Positions 44,735 through 54,838 of a stretch of 64,000 nucleotides of DNA are shown one piece after another (the stretch's first letter is position 1; each line of letters opens with the position of its first letter). Position numbers and translations under genes: made by a program. The stretch is from Sphingomonadaceae bacterium (GTDB lineage Bacteria; Pseudomonadota; Alphaproteobacteria; Sphingomonadales; Sphingomonadaceae): the NCBI GenBank assembly GCA_020847445.1, contig JADLBY010000005.1, positions 1 to 64,000 on the forward strand. Direction: 5' to 3'. The notes under the pieces are model-generated. The model did not search any database and was not told where the DNA came from. It worked only from the letters and a program-made list of their open reading frames with translations.

Positions 44735-45934
44735 TCAGGCTGCCGACAAAGCCGCAAATCCGCGCTCCAGATCGGCCTTCAGATCCGCCACATCCTCCAG
44801 CCCGATCTGCAGCCGGATGACGGTGCCGTCGCAGGCCCAGTGTGTCGCGCTGCGATAGTGTTCGGGCCGCTTGGGCACGGCAAGGCTTTCAAAGCCGCCC
44901 CAGCTAAAGCCGATGCCGAACAGTTCGAGCGTGTCGACAAATCGGGCCGCGCTGTCCTGATCGCCCTTCAACACGAAGGAGAATAGCCCCGACGATCCGG
45001 TGAAATCCCGCCTCCAGATGGCATGACCCGGGCAGTCGGGGTGGGCCGGGTGGAGCACCTTGGCCACCTCGGGCCGATCCGACAGCCAGCGGGCGATTTC
45101 CAGCGCCGAAGCCTCGTGCGCCTTCAGCCGAACAGCCATGGTGCGCAGGCCGCGCGCGGCGAGATAGGCATCGTCGGGCGAGAGTATCTGTCCCAGCGTC
45201 TGCGCGGTCGCGCGCAACGCTTGCCAATGGCGCTTGCCGGTGGTCACGCTACCGGCCATCACGTCGCTATGGCCGACGACATATTTAGTCGCGGCAAGGA
45301 TCGTCATGTCGACGCCCTTGTCGAGCGCGGTGAAGAAATAGGGCGTGGCCCAGGTATTATCGAGCAAGGTGACGATTTCGCGTTTGCCCTGCTGTGCCTT
45401 GGCGGCGGTGCAGATGGCGGGGATGTCGGACACTTCAAAGGTCAGGCTGCCGGGGCTTTCCATCAGGATCGCGCGCGTGCGATCGCAAAACAGTTCGGAA
45501 ATTCCGGCCCCCGCCAGCGGATCGAAAAAGCGCGTCTCGACACCCCATTTTTTGAGGAAGCCCTGCGCGAAGCTGCGGCTCGGATCATAGGCATTGTCGC
45601 TCATCAACAGCACGTCGCCGGGCTGCAGCACGGCGAGCAACGCGCCGGCAATCGCCGCAACGCCCGATGGATAGAGCATGGTGCCATGCGCGCCGGGCTC
45701 GAGTTCGGTCAGCGCCTCTGCCAGCGACCATTGGGTGGGTGCGCCGCGCCTGCCGTAGAAGAATCGGCCATCTTCGTTGGTATTGCCGCCTTCGTTCAGG
45801 GCCGCGACATTTTCGTAAAGATGCGTGCTCGCGCGCCACACGGGCGGGTTGACGACCGCGCCGGTCAGCGCCTTGCGGCGACCGCCGGTGATGATTTTGG
45901 TGTCGGGTTTCTGCGGATGTTCGGGATCGGCCAT
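44735..45934 (-). CDS. metC: Cystathionine beta-lyase
   Basis: A PLP-dependent trans-sulfuration enzyme of 399 residues that splits cystathionine to homocysteine, pyruvate and ammonia. The PLP lysine is in AATKYVVGHSD; YGRRGAPTQ and SPGSLTFEV are typical of the beta-lyase branch. The start ATG 45934 follows the stop of the DUF2189 gene by 16 bases. It forms a likely operon with the DUF2189 gene and the upstream sulfurtransferase. Confidence 0.9.
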   Translation of the reverse strand: MADPEHPQKPDTKIITGGRRKALTGAVVNPPVWRASTHLYENVAALNEGGNTNEDGRFFYGRRGAPTQWSLAEALTELEPGAHGTMLYPSGVAAIAGALLAVLQPGDVLLMSDNAYDPSRSFAQGFLKKWGVETRFFDPLAGAGISELFCDRTRAILMESPGSLTFEVSDIPAICTAAKAQQGKREIVTLLDNTWATPYFFTALDKGVDMTILAATKYVVGHSDVMAGSVTTGKRHWQALRATAQTLGQILSPDDAYLAARGLRTMAVRLKAHEASALEIARWLSDRPEVAKVLHPAHPDCPGHAIWRRDFTGSSGLFSFVLKGDQDSAARFVDTLELFGIGFSWGGFESLAVPKRPEHYRSATHWACDGTVIRLQIGLEDVADLKADLERGFAALSAA

Positions 45935-45950
45935 GCCGGTCCGATAGCCG

Positions 45951-46748
45951 CTAAGCCCCTGCGCTGTCGAGTGCAGCGCCGTCGACGGCACGACAATAAA
46001 GATGCCAGGTCGCATGGCCCAGCACCGGCAGCACGATGAACAGGCCCAGAAAGGCGGGCAACATTGCGAGGAACGAACCGGCAGCGACAATCGCCGCCCA
46101 GCCGAACATCACCGCCTTGTTCGACCGGATCGTGCCAAGGCTGACGATGATGGCGGTGATGAAATCGACGTCCTTGTCGCACAGCATGGGCAGGCTCATC
46201 ACCGTGATCGCGTAGAGCGCGAAGGCAAAAATGGCGCCCACCGCGCTGCCGACCAGCAGCATGGCGATGGCCACGGGTTCGAGCAACATCGCGACATTCT
46301 CGCCCCCAATCCCCGATTCGGCCATGAAGATCGCAAAAATGCCGTGCGCGAGGATCATCCAGAAACTGAACGCGACAAAGACGATGCCCGCAACCATCAA
46401 CACCTGATCGTCGCCGCGCCCGCGAAGCGCCCAGATAATCGATCGCCAGTTGACCGGTAGCCCCGCCTGCCGTCGGCGGCTGACTTCATACAGGCCGACT
46501 GCGGCAAAGGGCGCGATGATCGGGAAACCGGCAATCAGCGGGATCGACCAGGCGCCTTCGCCGAGCCGGATCAGGCCGTAGACAAGCACCGCACCACCGA
46601 TCGCGTAGAAGGCGGCGAAGAAAAGGCCGAATGCCGGATAAGCGGCATAATCGCGCCAGCCCGCGGCGAGTGCAGTGCGAAGGTCGGCAAATGTCAGATC
46701 GTTGGCGACCGTATAGGGCGCAATGGGACTTTGGCCGGTTGCAGCCAT
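45951..46748 (-). CDS. DUF2189-family integral membrane protein
   Basis: A protein of about 265 residues with six or seven hydrophobic segments. The N-terminal TFADLRTALAAGWRDY and the SLGTIRSNKAVMF segment are typical of the DUF2189 family, whose function is unknown. ATG 46748 gives the usual N-terminus; an upstream in-frame start (46790) would add 14 residues. Its position between sulfurtransferase and metC genes suggests no specific role. Confidence 0.8.
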   Translation of the reverse strand: MAATGQSPIAPYTVANDLTFADLRTALAAGWRDYAAYPAFGLFFAAFYAIGGAVLVYGLIRLGEGAWSIPLIAGFPIIAPFAAVGLYEVSRRRQAGLPVNWRSIIWALRGRGDDQVLMVAGIVFVAFSFWMILAHGIFAIFMAESGIGGENVAMLLEPVAIAMLLVGSAVGAIFAFALYAITVMSLPMLCDKDVDFITAIIVSLGTIRSNKAVMFGWAAIVAAGSFLAMLPAFLGLFIVLPVLGHATWHLYCRAVDGAALDSAGA

Positions 46749-46847
46749 GATGCTCTCTCCCTGTCCATCTTCCCCATGGGCAGGATGCAACGATTCGCGC
46801 CTCGCTTCAAGCGCCTAACACGGCCACTGTTCCGGCGGGCGAACGGC

Positions 46848-47690
46848 TCAGGCCGCGCCGGTTTCCTTGGGCGTGTCGGGATCGAGGCCCCATTCGCTCC
46901 AGCTGCCGTCGTAAAGGGCGACATCCTTCTTGCCGGTCAGGCGGGCGCCGAACAATACAACCGCAGCGGTCATGCCCGATCCGCAGGTGGTGATCATCTG
47001 CTTGTCGAGATCGACCCCTGCCTCGGCGAAGGCAGCCTCCAGTGCCGCGCCCTGTTTCCAGGTGCCATCGGCGTTGAACAGGTTCGAATAAGGCAGGTTG
47101 CGGCTACCCGGGATGTGGCCCGATGCCATTTCGGCGCGGGGCTCCTTCTCCTCGCCGGTAAAGCGGCCGGCACCGCGCGCATCGACGACCACGGCGTCCT
47201 TGCTGTGCAGATTGGCCAGCATGTCGGCCTTGGTCCTGACACCACTATCGTCTTTCCACACGGTGAAATGGCGGTGGCGCAGCGCGGGTTTGCCGGTTTC
47301 AAGCGGGCGTCCCTCTGCCTTCCACTTTGCAAGGCCGCCGTCGAGAATGGCAACATCATGCGCCCCGAACAGCGTGAGCATCCACCAGGCGCGGGTTGCC
47401 GATTTGAACGGGCTGTCGTCATAGACGACGATCCGGCTGCCATCGCCCAGACCCAGCGACTGCATGCGGCTGGCGAATTTTTCGGCGGGGGGCAACATGT
47501 TGGGCAGGCTGGAATTGCTGTCCGCGATCTCGGCAAGATCCATATAGACTGCGCCCGGAATATGACCGCCTTCATATTCGGCAGCGGCGCTGCGCCCTGC
47601 ATCGGGCATATGCCAGGTTGCGTCAACGATCCGCAGATCAGATGCGCCGAGTTCTTTCGCCAGCCACTCGGTGCTTACCAAAAGTTCCAT
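46848..47690 (-). CDS. sseA: 3-mercaptopyruvate sulfurtransferase
   Basis: A two-rhodanese-domain protein of 280 residues. The C-terminal domain carries the active-site loop CGSGMTA, the form typical of mercaptopyruvate (rather than thiosulfate) sulfurtransferases. The first domain lacks a catalytic Cys, as usual. It moves sulfur from mercaptopyruvate to an acceptor. ATG 47690 is chosen; 47714 would add eight residues. The neighbouring metC also works on sulfur amino acids. Confidence 0.9.
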   Translation of the reverse strand: MELLVSTEWLAKELGASDLRIVDATWHMPDAGRSAAAEYEGGHIPGAVYMDLAEIADSNSSLPNMLPPAEKFASRMQSLGLGDGSRIVVYDDSPFKSATRAWWMLTLFGAHDVAILDGGLAKWKAEGRPLETGKPALRHRHFTVWKDDSGVRTKADMLANLHSKDAVVVDARGAGRFTGEEKEPRAEMASGHIPGSRNLPYSNLFNADGTWKQGAALEAAFAEAGVDLDKQMITTCGSGMTAAVVLFGARLTGKKDVALYDGSWSEWGLDPDTPKETGAA

Positions 47691-47794
47691 ATTGCCCGTA
47701 CCCTTTTCGTCCAATTCTGCCCGCTTGAAGCGATTCTTGTGCAGTGCACGATATTCCGCTTTTCAGGGCTAGTCGAGCGCTAACAGGCGGATAT

Positions 47795-48955
47795 TTACGC
47801 AAATAGGGGGCGGGCGGATATACCGGTGAACCGTTTCGGGCCGCGGTCGACGGCAAGCGGCTTCATGCGGGCACTGGCGTCGCTGCCCGCGCGCCCGATC
47901 AGTTGGGACAGCCGGACCTCCACATCGGTCGCGCCGCTATGGCCGGAAAGGTTGATCAACAGGATCGGGGCGACAAATTCGCGGTCGGTCCAGCGGAAGG
48001 CGGCGAGTTCGCTGCGCGGAAGGCGGATTTCGATAACCGCGTCGATCCGTTCGCCCACGCCCAGCGTCCCGAGCGACTGCACAGAACCCGCGCCCTTTTC
48101 CGCGTGAAAAGCGGCGATGGCCTCGTGCTGGCCGACCTGCGCCGAAATCATGTGCGATCGCATGCACAAATCGGTGACCGGTGCGTTCGACCGGTTGTGG
48201 ACTGCCAGCGTGCCGGTGACCGCAAGGCTGGCGATGCTCAATTGTGCCGATTCGGGTTTGAATTCCGCAACAACCGGCGTGGTGACCGGCAGTTCGCTGG
48301 CTGTGGGGTCAACAGCCGGGGGTTGGGGTGCGGCACGTTCCGGCTTGCGATTGTCCAGCCGGACCGGTGGCGAAGGCTGCTGTTCCGGCGCTGCAAAACC
48401 GTCGCCCGCGCGCGCCCTTTTGCGCCGCCGGATAAAATGGGCGGCGGCAAGCGCGGCGAGCAATGCCAAGGCCGCGCCGATCCATGACAGCCAATCGCGC
48501 CACGCGCCTGCTCTGATCGCCGGTTGTGCTTCGGGTGCCTCGCCGCTGGCACGCTTTGCGGCGGGAATGGCTGGGGCGGCAGGGGTGGCCTCCACATCGT
48601 CCGGCGGCGGCGCGGCGTCGGTCGCGATGTTTGGGGGAGGGGCCGTTGGCGGCGCTTCAGGCCGCGCTGTCGTGCCCTGAACGGGCGGGCGTGCCTGCTG
48701 CCTGGTTGCGGTATTGCGCGGTGGCGCTTCGCTCGTGACCGGTAAGGGGGCTGCTTCGGGCTCGGGTTGCGACGGGCGCGGCTCCGGGGCTGGACGCGGC
48801 GGCGGCGAATCGAGCCGGAAGTCACGCAGTTCGGGCGGGGTCGACGTGCCGACATCGGCGGGCGCGGCTGTATCCTGGGCAAAAGTCGGCGTTGGCGCGA
48901 GCAGTGCTGCCGCGCCGATCATTGCCCATCCCTTTCCCGCTTTTTCCATTGCCAT
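47795..48955 (-). CDS. Secreted or envelope protein with Pro/Ala-rich region and one membrane helix
   Basis: 386 residues: signal peptide (cut after TFAQ, about residue 27), a Pro/Ala/Glu-rich disordered stretch (about 30-150), a transmembrane segment (about 160-178, WIGAALALLAALAAAHFI), another charged linker, and a folded C-terminal domain (about 240-386). The last domain has beta-rich segments such as LAVTGTLAVHNRSNAPV and FVAPILLINLSG. No named family is recognised. It is divergent from queF. Confidence 0.65.
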   Translation of the reverse strand: MAMEKAGKGWAMIGAAALLAPTPTFAQDTAAPADVGTSTPPELRDFRLDSPPPRPAPEPRPSQPEPEAAPLPVTSEAPPRNTATRQQARPPVQGTTARPEAPPTAPPPNIATDAAPPPDDVEATPAAPAIPAAKRASGEAPEAQPAIRAGAWRDWLSWIGAALALLAALAAAHFIRRRKRARAGDGFAAPEQQPSPPVRLDNRKPERAAPQPPAVDPTASELPVTTPVVAEFKPESAQLSIASLAVTGTLAVHNRSNAPVTDLCMRSHMISAQVGQHEAIAAFHAEKGAGSVQSLGTLGVGERIDAVIEIRLPRSELAAFRWTDREFVAPILLINLSGHSGATDVEVRLSQLIGRAGSDASARMKPLAVDRGPKRFTGISARPLFA

Positions 48956-49027
48956 CCCAAGGTTGCCGCCTGACTGAACATGAAGTGAATATAGCCCGGG
49001 AATGACACAGGCCGTGCGACGCGCTAG

Positions 49028-49495
49028 ATGAACCGCATGACCGACACACCGAATCCCAAATTCCTGGGGCAGACAAGCGCCCTGCCGTCTTCGCCCGAAC
49101 AGGCCGAACTTGACTATGTCCCCAATCCCCGGACGGGCACGCTCTATCTGGTCCGCTTCGCAGCCCCGGAATTCACGTCGCTCTGTCCGGTAACCGGACA
49201 GCCCGATTTTGCCCATCTTGTTATCGATTATGCGCCCGATGCCACCATCGTCGAATCGAAATCGCTGAAGCTGTTCCTTGGCGCGTTCCGCAACCATGCG
49301 GCCTTTCACGAGGACTGCACCGTGGGCATCGGGCAGCGACTGTTCGATGAAATGCGGCCCAAATGGCTGCGCATCGGCGGCTACTGGTATCCACGGGGGG
49401 GGATTCCGATCGACGTCTTCTGGCAGTCCGGCCCCGCGCCAGAGGGGCTCTGGCTGCCCGATCAGGGCGTCGCTGCCTATCGCGGCAGGGGCTGA
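49028..49495 (+). CDS. queF: NADPH-dependent 7-cyano-7-deazaguanine reductase
   Basis: QueF reduces preQ0 to preQ1 in queuosine synthesis. The 155-residue protein is the short, single-domain form. The catalytic Cys lies in [11 protein letters not shown] (about residue 53) and the conserved [15 protein letters not shown] motif that binds NADPH follows. ATG 49028 or 49037 may be the start. No other queuosine genes lie in the window. Confidence 0.93.
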   Translation: MNRMTDTPNPKFLGQTSALPSSPEQAELDYVPNPRTGTLYLVRFAAPEFTSLCPVTGQPDFAHLVIDYAPDATIVESKSLKLFLGAFRNHAAFHEDCTVGIGQRLFDEMRPKWLRIGGYWYPRGGIPIDVFWQSGPAPEGLWLPDQGVAAYRGRG

Positions 49496-49568
49496 ATTTA
49501 CCTTTTCCGTCATTTTCGGTTCAGCTTGGCTGTGGTCCAATCATCCCGATAGAAAAGGAGATTGTGCC

Positions 49569-50234
49569 ATGACACGTCGTTCGAAAATTGCCGCCGCGCT
49601 GTTGATCGCCGCCTTGCCGGTGACCGCCTGCACGACCAATCCGGAAACCGGTGAAAAGCGCATTTCCAAGACTGCAATCGGCGGCATCGGCGGCGCGCTG
49701 GGCGGATATCTGCTCGGCGATCTGATCGGCGGGCGTCGCGACCGGACCGAAAAGATCGTTGGTGCGGGCATCGGCGCTGTCGCGGGTGCAGGTGTCGGCT
49801 ATTATATGGACCAGCAGGAAAAGAAGCTGCGCGAACAGACCGCCGGCACCGGGGTGGAGGTGGTTCGCGATGGCGATCAGCTGGTGCTCGATATGCCGTC
49901 CGAAGTGACATTCGCCTTTGGCAGCTCCAATCTTTCGCCCGAGTTCCGCACCACGCTCGACAAGGTGGGGGCGACGCTGACCGAATATGAAAAGACCTAT
50001 GTCGATGTGCTGGGCCATACCGACTCGGTCGGGTCGGATGCCTACAACCAGACTTTGTCGGAACAACGCGCGTCGACCGTTGCCGACTATCTGGCGGGCC
50101 GTGGCGTGCAACGCGCCCGGCTCGCCACCAAGGGCTATGGCGAAAGCCAGCCCAAGGCGAGCAACACCACCGACGAAGGTCGTGCCCAGAACCGCCGGGT
50201 CGAAATCCGGCTGGTGCCGGTGACGGCAAGCTAG
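49569..50234 (+). CDS. OmpA-family lipoprotein with glycine-zipper segment
   Basis: A 221-residue lipoprotein. The lipobox LPVTAC places the acylated Cys at about residue 21. A glycine-rich stretch follows (GGIGGALGGYLLGDLIGG), then the C-terminal OmpA-like peptidoglycan-binding domain (about 105-215, YVDVLGHTDSVGSDAYN and NRRVEIRL). It anchors the outer membrane to the wall, in the manner of Pal or YiaD. The real start is ATG 49569 after an AAGGAG site; the longer upstream frame belongs to the end of queF. Confidence 0.9.
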   Translation: MTRRSKIAAALLIAALPVTACTTNPETGEKRISKTAIGGIGGALGGYLLGDLIGGRRDRTEKIVGAGIGAVAGAGVGYYMDQQEKKLREQTAGTGVEVVRDGDQLVLDMPSEVTFAFGSSNLSPEFRTTLDKVGATLTEYEKTYVDVLGHTDSVGSDAYNQTLSEQRASTVADYLAGRGVQRARLATKGYGESQPKASNTTDEGRAQNRRVEIRLVPVTAS

Positions 50235-50325
50235 AGCCTGTCCTGCTTAGTGGGAAGCGTCGGCATCGCGACAGGAAGGCTGCTGGCGTCGTCGCAGCAT
50301 TTGCACAGGCGACCAGGCCCTGACC

Positions 50326-51555
50326 CTAGACCGGAAGCCCTTGCAGCAGTTTCGGCAGGTTGCCCGATTCGCCGCGCGCTTCGGCCATGAAGAAGTTTTT
50401 GAGCGGTTTCATCCGCTGAACCGCTGCCAGGCCGACGCGGCGCGCGGCAGAGGCGGTTTTGCCGGGGACGCCGAACAGCTTGTTCAGCGTGTCGGTCGCC
50501 ATCATCACGGTCTGCACGTCAAGGCTGCGCCAGCGGGTGTACCGGTCGAGGATTTGCGCGTCGCCGGGATCAAGGCCAAGCCGCATCCCTTCGACCACAA
50601 CCTGTGCCAGCGCGGCCACATCGCGCAGGCCTAGGTTGAGGCCCTGCCCGGCAATGGGGTGCATGCCATGCGCGGCATCGCCCACCAATACCATGCGTGT
50701 GTCGGTGATGCGGTTCGCATGCTGGAAGTTGAGCGGATAGCCCATGACGGGGGCGTTCATTTCGATGGCGCCGAGCAGGCCGCCCATCGCCTTTTCAATC
50801 TCGTGCGCCATCCCGCGCGTTGACAGTTTCTTGTATACCGGCGCCTCGGCGCGCGAAACCGACCAGACAATGGCCGACCGATGCCGACCGGCTTCGTCGT
50901 CAAGCATGGGCAATATCGCGAACGGACCGGCCGGATAAAAGATTTCGTAAGCGATCTGATTATGCGGCTTTTCGTGGAAGATCGCCGTCACCATCGCCTC
51001 ATGGTCATAATCCCATTCGGTCAGCTTTATGCCTGCGGCGTCGCGCGATACGCTCTTGCGTCCCTCGGCAACGACGAGCAGCGATCCGGTCAGCACCGCG
51101 CCATTTTTGAGTTCGACGCGCACGCCCGCGTCGTCGGCCTTCGACGACGCAATCTCTGCGGGCATGTGCAGCCGGATTTCGGGGCGCGCCAGCGCGGCTT
51201 CATATAGTGCCCTGCGGGTCAGCTGGTTTTCAAACATCTGGCCCAGATAGCCATCGCCTTCGTCTGGCACGAAATCGAGCGCCCCCGGCTTCAGGCTGTC
51301 GCTGACCCAGATCTGCCCGATCGGACAGCCCTTGCCTTCGAGCGCGGGGCCAAGGCCGATCGCTTCGAACAGCTTCATGCTCGAACTCGAGATCGCCGAT
51401 ACGCGCCCGTCGAAATGCGGCGCCAGCATCGCAGCTTGATCGGCGCGGTCGATGACATGGCAGGTGACGCCGTGCACGGCGAAAGCGAGTGCCTGGGCAA
51501 GGCCGTTGAGCCCGCCCCCGATGATGACAATGTCGGCAGATTCTGTGTTGGGCAT
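50326..51555 (-). CDS. UbiH/UbiF/COQ6-family FAD-dependent monooxygenase
   Basis: A 409-residue flavoprotein hydroxylase of the kind used for ring hydroxylations in ubiquinone synthesis. The N-terminal FAD motif is IIGGGLNGLA; the C-terminal FAD site is GDAAHGMHP. Which ring carbon it modifies cannot be read from sequence. With coq7 at 20340, at least two hydroxylation genes of the pathway are in this window. Confidence 0.88.
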   Translation of the reverse strand: MPNTESADIVIIGGGLNGLAQALAFAVHGVTCHVIDRADQAAMLAPHFDGRVSAISSSSMKLFEAIGLGPALEGKGCPIGQIWVSDSLKPGALDFVPDEGDGYLGQMFENQLTRRALYEAALARPEIRLHMPAEIASSKADDAGVRVELKNGAVLTGSLLVVAEGRKSVSRDAAGIKLTEWDYDHEAMVTAIFHEKPHNQIAYEIFYPAGPFAILPMLDDEAGRHRSAIVWSVSRAEAPVYKKLSTRGMAHEIEKAMGGLLGAIEMNAPVMGYPLNFQHANRITDTRMVLVGDAAHGMHPIAGQGLNLGLRDVAALAQVVVEGMRLGLDPGDAQILDRYTRWRSLDVQTVMMATDTLNKLFGVPGKTASAARRVGLAAVQRMKPLKNFFMAEARGESGNLPKLLQGLPV

Positions 51556-51676
51556 GGGACTCGCTTAGGCCTGTTTTCGGGGGCTGAAAAGGTAAGAAAA
51601 TCTGCGGACTCTTGACGGCGAGTCCCGCCTCCGCGAAAAGGTGCGCGTTTCATTCAAAAGGCGTCGCAAACAGGTC

Positions 51677-53989
51677 ATGGCATCGCGTTCCCCCAAATCC
51701 CCGACGGCCAACTGGCGGCAGATGATGCGGCAGTCGCTGCTGCGCAGCGGTGCGCTGATCGGGGCGGCGGTGGTCGGGCTTTTCGCGCTTTTCTATGCCA
51801 TCTCGATCCTCACCTATTCACCCGCAGACAATGCCTTCAACAGCGCGGCTGCGGGGGCCAGCGACAACTGGATGGGGCAGAGCGGAGCCTATCTCGCCGA
51901 CGCGACCCTCTTCACCTTTGGCTTGCCCGCGATCCTGCTGTTCCCGCTGCTGCTCGTTTATGCCCGCCGCCTGTGGCGCGATGTGCCGCAGCCGCGCTGG
52001 AAACGGCAGCTGTCGCTCTGCCTTCTCGGCATGCTGATACTCGGCTTTGGCCTCGCGCATTGGCAGCATGGCAGCGACATCGGCCTGCCTGCGGGCTGGG
52101 GCGGCACGCCTGCACTGCTGCTCGACGGCACCTTCAGCGCGCTGACGGCAAAACTGGGCGCAGGCTGGGGCAGTCTGGCGCGCTGGGTGGCGATCCTTGC
52201 CTCGGTCACCGGCGGTATCATGCTGGTCACGCGCTCGCTGGAACTCGAACGTCCGCTATTTGCGATACCGTCGATCACGATGCCGTCGATGGGCGGCGCG
52301 TCGGAAAAGCTTGCGACCGATCCCGCAGTTCCGCAACGCGAGCCCGAATTTGTCGCCGATCCGGTGCCGCGCAAATCGGTCGAGCGTGAACCGCGCCGCG
52401 CCCCCGAAATTGCCGAGCGGCAGACGGCACCCAAAAAGGCCAGCTTTGCATCCGGCGCCAAGCAGGGCGACTTTTTCGGCAATTATACGCTACCCTCGCT
52501 CGACCTGCTCGACACCCCGCCCCCGTCTACCGCGCCCAAACTCGACAAAGCGGCGCTGGAATCGAACGCGCGGCTGCTCGAATCGGTGCTCGATGATTTC
52601 AAGGTGCAGGGTGAAATCGTTGCAGTCCGCCCCGGCCCGGTCGTCACCATGTACGAGCTCGAACCCGCCCCCGGCGTGCGCGCGCAGCGGGTGGTGCAAC
52701 TGGCCGAAGATCTAGCGCGCAACATGTCGGCACTTTCGGCGCGCGTTTCGACCGTGCCCGGCCGCACCGTGATCGGGATCGAGCTGCCCAACCACAACCG
52801 CGAGGCCGTGGTGCTGCAAGAGATGATCGCATCGACCGCCTTTGCCGACCAGAAGGGGCAATTGCCGATCATCCTCGGCAAGAATATTTCCGGCGATCCG
52901 GTGGTTGCCGACCTGCAGCCGATGCCGCACCTGCTCGTCGCGGGCACCACCGGTTCGGGCAAGTCGGTCGGGCTCAACTGCATGATCCTGTCGCTGCTCT
53001 ACCGGCTGACTCCTGACCAGTGCCGCATGATCATGATCGATCCCAAGATGCTCGAACTCAGCATCTATGACGATATCCCGCACCTGCTCGCCCCCGTGGT
53101 GACCGAACCGGCGAAGGCGATCCGCGCCCTGAAATGGGCGGTTGAGCAGATGGAGGACCGCTACCGGATGATGTCCTCGGTCGGCGTGCGCAACCTGCAG
53201 GGCTTCAACGAAAAGATCCTGTCGGCCAAGGCAAAGGGCCAGCCGCTGGGGCACAAGATCCAGGTCGGCTATGATCCGATGACCGGGCTGCCGCAATATG
53301 AAGAGCAGCAGCACGACTATCAGCCGTTGCCGCAGATTGTCGTGATCGTCGACGAACTGGCCGACCTGATGATGACTGCGGGCAAGGAAGTCGAATTCCT
53401 GATCCAGCGCCTCGCGCAAAAGGCGCGCGCGGCGGGCATCCACCTGATCATGGCGACGCAGCGGCCCTCGGTCGACGTCATCACCGGCGTGATCAAGGCC
53501 AACCTGCCGACGCGGATCAGTTTCCACGTCACCAGCAAGATCGATAGCCGCACCATATTGGGCGAGCAGGGTGCCGAACAGCTGCTGGGCAAGGGCGACA
53601 TGCTCTATATGGCAGGCGGGCGCGGCCTGACGCGTATTCACGGGCCGTTCGTGTCGGATGACGAGGTGCGCAAGGTTGCCGAGCATTGGCGCGGGCAGGG
53701 CGAACCCGATTATATCCAGTCGGTTACCGAGGAGCCCGAAGATGGCGGCTTTGCGCTTGATGGCCTGGGCGATGACGACAGCCCCGAAGATGCCACCTAT
53801 CGCAAGGCCTGCCAGATCGTCTTCGAAAGCCAGAAGGCCTCGACCAGCTGGATCCAGCGCCAGTTGCGCATCGGCTATAACAGCGCCGCGCGGCTGATCG
53901 ACCGGATGGAAGATGATGGCTATATCAGCGCCCCCAATCATATCGGGCGGCGCGAGGTGCTGCGCGACCGCAATGGCGATCCGGTCTGA
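51677..53989 (+). CDS. ftsK: DNA translocase FtsK
   Basis: A 770-residue septal DNA pump. The N-terminal part has four membrane helices (about 20-180). A shorter than usual linker (about 190-285) leads to the motor: Walker A GTTGSGKSVGLN (about 423) and Walker B IVIVDELADLM (about 555). The C-terminal winged-helix gamma domain (LRIGYNSAARLIDRMEDDG) reads KOPS and activates XerCD. It separates chromosome termini at division. ATG 51677 is preferred over upstream codons. Confidence 0.95.
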   Translation: MASRSPKSPTANWRQMMRQSLLRSGALIGAAVVGLFALFYAISILTYSPADNAFNSAAAGASDNWMGQSGAYLADATLFTFGLPAILLFPLLLVYARRLWRDVPQPRWKRQLSLCLLGMLILGFGLAHWQHGSDIGLPAGWGGTPALLLDGTFSALTAKLGAGWGSLARWVAILASVTGGIMLVTRSLELERPLFAIPSITMPSMGGASEKLATDPAVPQREPEFVADPVPRKSVEREPRRAPEIAERQTAPKKASFASGAKQGDFFGNYTLPSLDLLDTPPPSTAPKLDKAALESNARLLESVLDDFKVQGEIVAVRPGPVVTMYELEPAPGVRAQRVVQLAEDLARNMSALSARVSTVPGRTVIGIELPNHNREAVVLQEMIASTAFADQKGQLPIILGKNISGDPVVADLQPMPHLLVAGTTGSGKSVGLNCMILSLLYRLTPDQCRMIMIDPKMLELSIYDDIPHLLAPVVTEPAKAIRALKWAVEQMEDRYRMMSSVGVRNLQGFNEKILSAKAKGQPLGHKIQVGYDPMTGLPQYEEQQHDYQPLPQIVVIVDELADLMMTAGKEVEFLIQRLAQKARAAGIHLIMATQRPSVDVITGVIKANLPTRISFHVTSKIDSRTILGEQGAEQLLGKGDMLYMAGGRGLTRIHGPFVSDDEVRKVAEHWRGQGEPDYIQSVTEEPEDGGFALDGLGDDDSPEDATYRKACQIVFESQKASTSWIQRQLRIGYNSAARLIDRMEDDGYISAPNHIGRREVLRDRNGDPV

Positions 53990-54006
53990 CCCTTGCTTCT
54001 TTCGAT

Positions 54007-54037
54007 TCGTCATCCCGAAACAAGTTCAGGATGACGA
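54007..54037. repeat. Palindromic repeat downstream of ftsK
   Basis: TCGTCATCC (54007-54015) pairs with GGATGACGA (54029-54037). The loop contains GAAACAAGTTCA, the core also present in the larger inverted pair at 41101-41173. It lies between ftsK and lolA and belongs to the same dispersed repeat family. Confidence 0.65.
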
Positions 54038-54127
54038 GAAGTATCTGGAATGTGCGTGTAAGCCGGATGTTCAGAATCGGTTCAATGCGCCGCTGTTACA
54101 CGCGCTGGCCAAAGCCAAGGATAAACC

Positions 54128-54745
54128 ATGACACTGAAGCTCTCCCGACTTTTGCTCGTTCCCGCGCTGTTGGCATCGGCGGCCAGCGCCCCGGCGCAGC
54201 AGTCCAGCGATCTCGCGCAGGTTGTCGACCATATGCGCGCCGTCACGACCATGAATGCCAGCTTCACCCAGACCGATCGCAACGGACAAAGCCTGACCGG
54301 CAGGCTGCTGCTGAAGCGCCCCGGCCATGTGAAGTTCGAATATCAGAAAGGCGTGCCGCTGCTGATTGTCGCCGACGGCAAGGCGCTGACGCTTGTCGAT
54401 TATGAGGTGAAGCAGGTGCAGCGCTGGCCGATCAGGAACAGCCCGCTCGCTGCATTGCTCGACCCCGGCAAGGATCTGGCGCGTTTCGGCAAGCGGGTGG
54501 AGACGACCAACCCCAATGTCATCAGCGTCGAGGTGCGCGACCCCAAGCGCCCCGAATATGGCACGATGACGATGATCTTCGTCAAGCAGGCGGGGGCTCC
54601 GGGCGGCTTGACGCTCAACGGCTGGGTCTCGCTCGATTCGAAGAACAACCGCACGACCGTCCGACTCGGCAATGTGAAATTCAACCAGCCGATCGCCCAG
54701 TCGAACTTCACCTGGCGCGACCCGCGACCCCGCCGAAAGACCTGA
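54128..54745 (+). CDS. lolA: Outer-membrane lipoprotein carrier protein LolA
   Basis: LolA carries lipoproteins across the periplasm from LolCDE to the outer membrane. The 205-residue protein has a signal peptide (cut near APAQQ, residue 23) and the half-barrel pattern of the family: MNASFTQTDRNG, LLKRPGHVKFEY and, late, VSLDSKNNRTTVRLGN. It follows ftsK, a common order in Alphaproteobacteria. Confidence 0.92.
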   Translation: MTLKLSRLLLVPALLASAASAPAQQSSDLAQVVDHMRAVTTMNASFTQTDRNGQSLTGRLLLKRPGHVKFEYQKGVPLLIVADGKALTLVDYEVKQVQRWPIRNSPLAALLDPGKDLARFGKRVETTNPNVISVEVRDPKRPEYGTMTMIFVKQAGAPGGLTLNGWVSLDSKNNRTTVRLGNVKFNQPIAQSNFTWRDPRPRRKT

Positions 54746-54838
54746 CATGAACTCATCGGTGAGTTGAGCCTTCAGGCCGACCAGCCGATAGCCTGAACAC
54801 TTCTGTTCATCTTGCCGACAGGAAAATCGCCCTAGATT

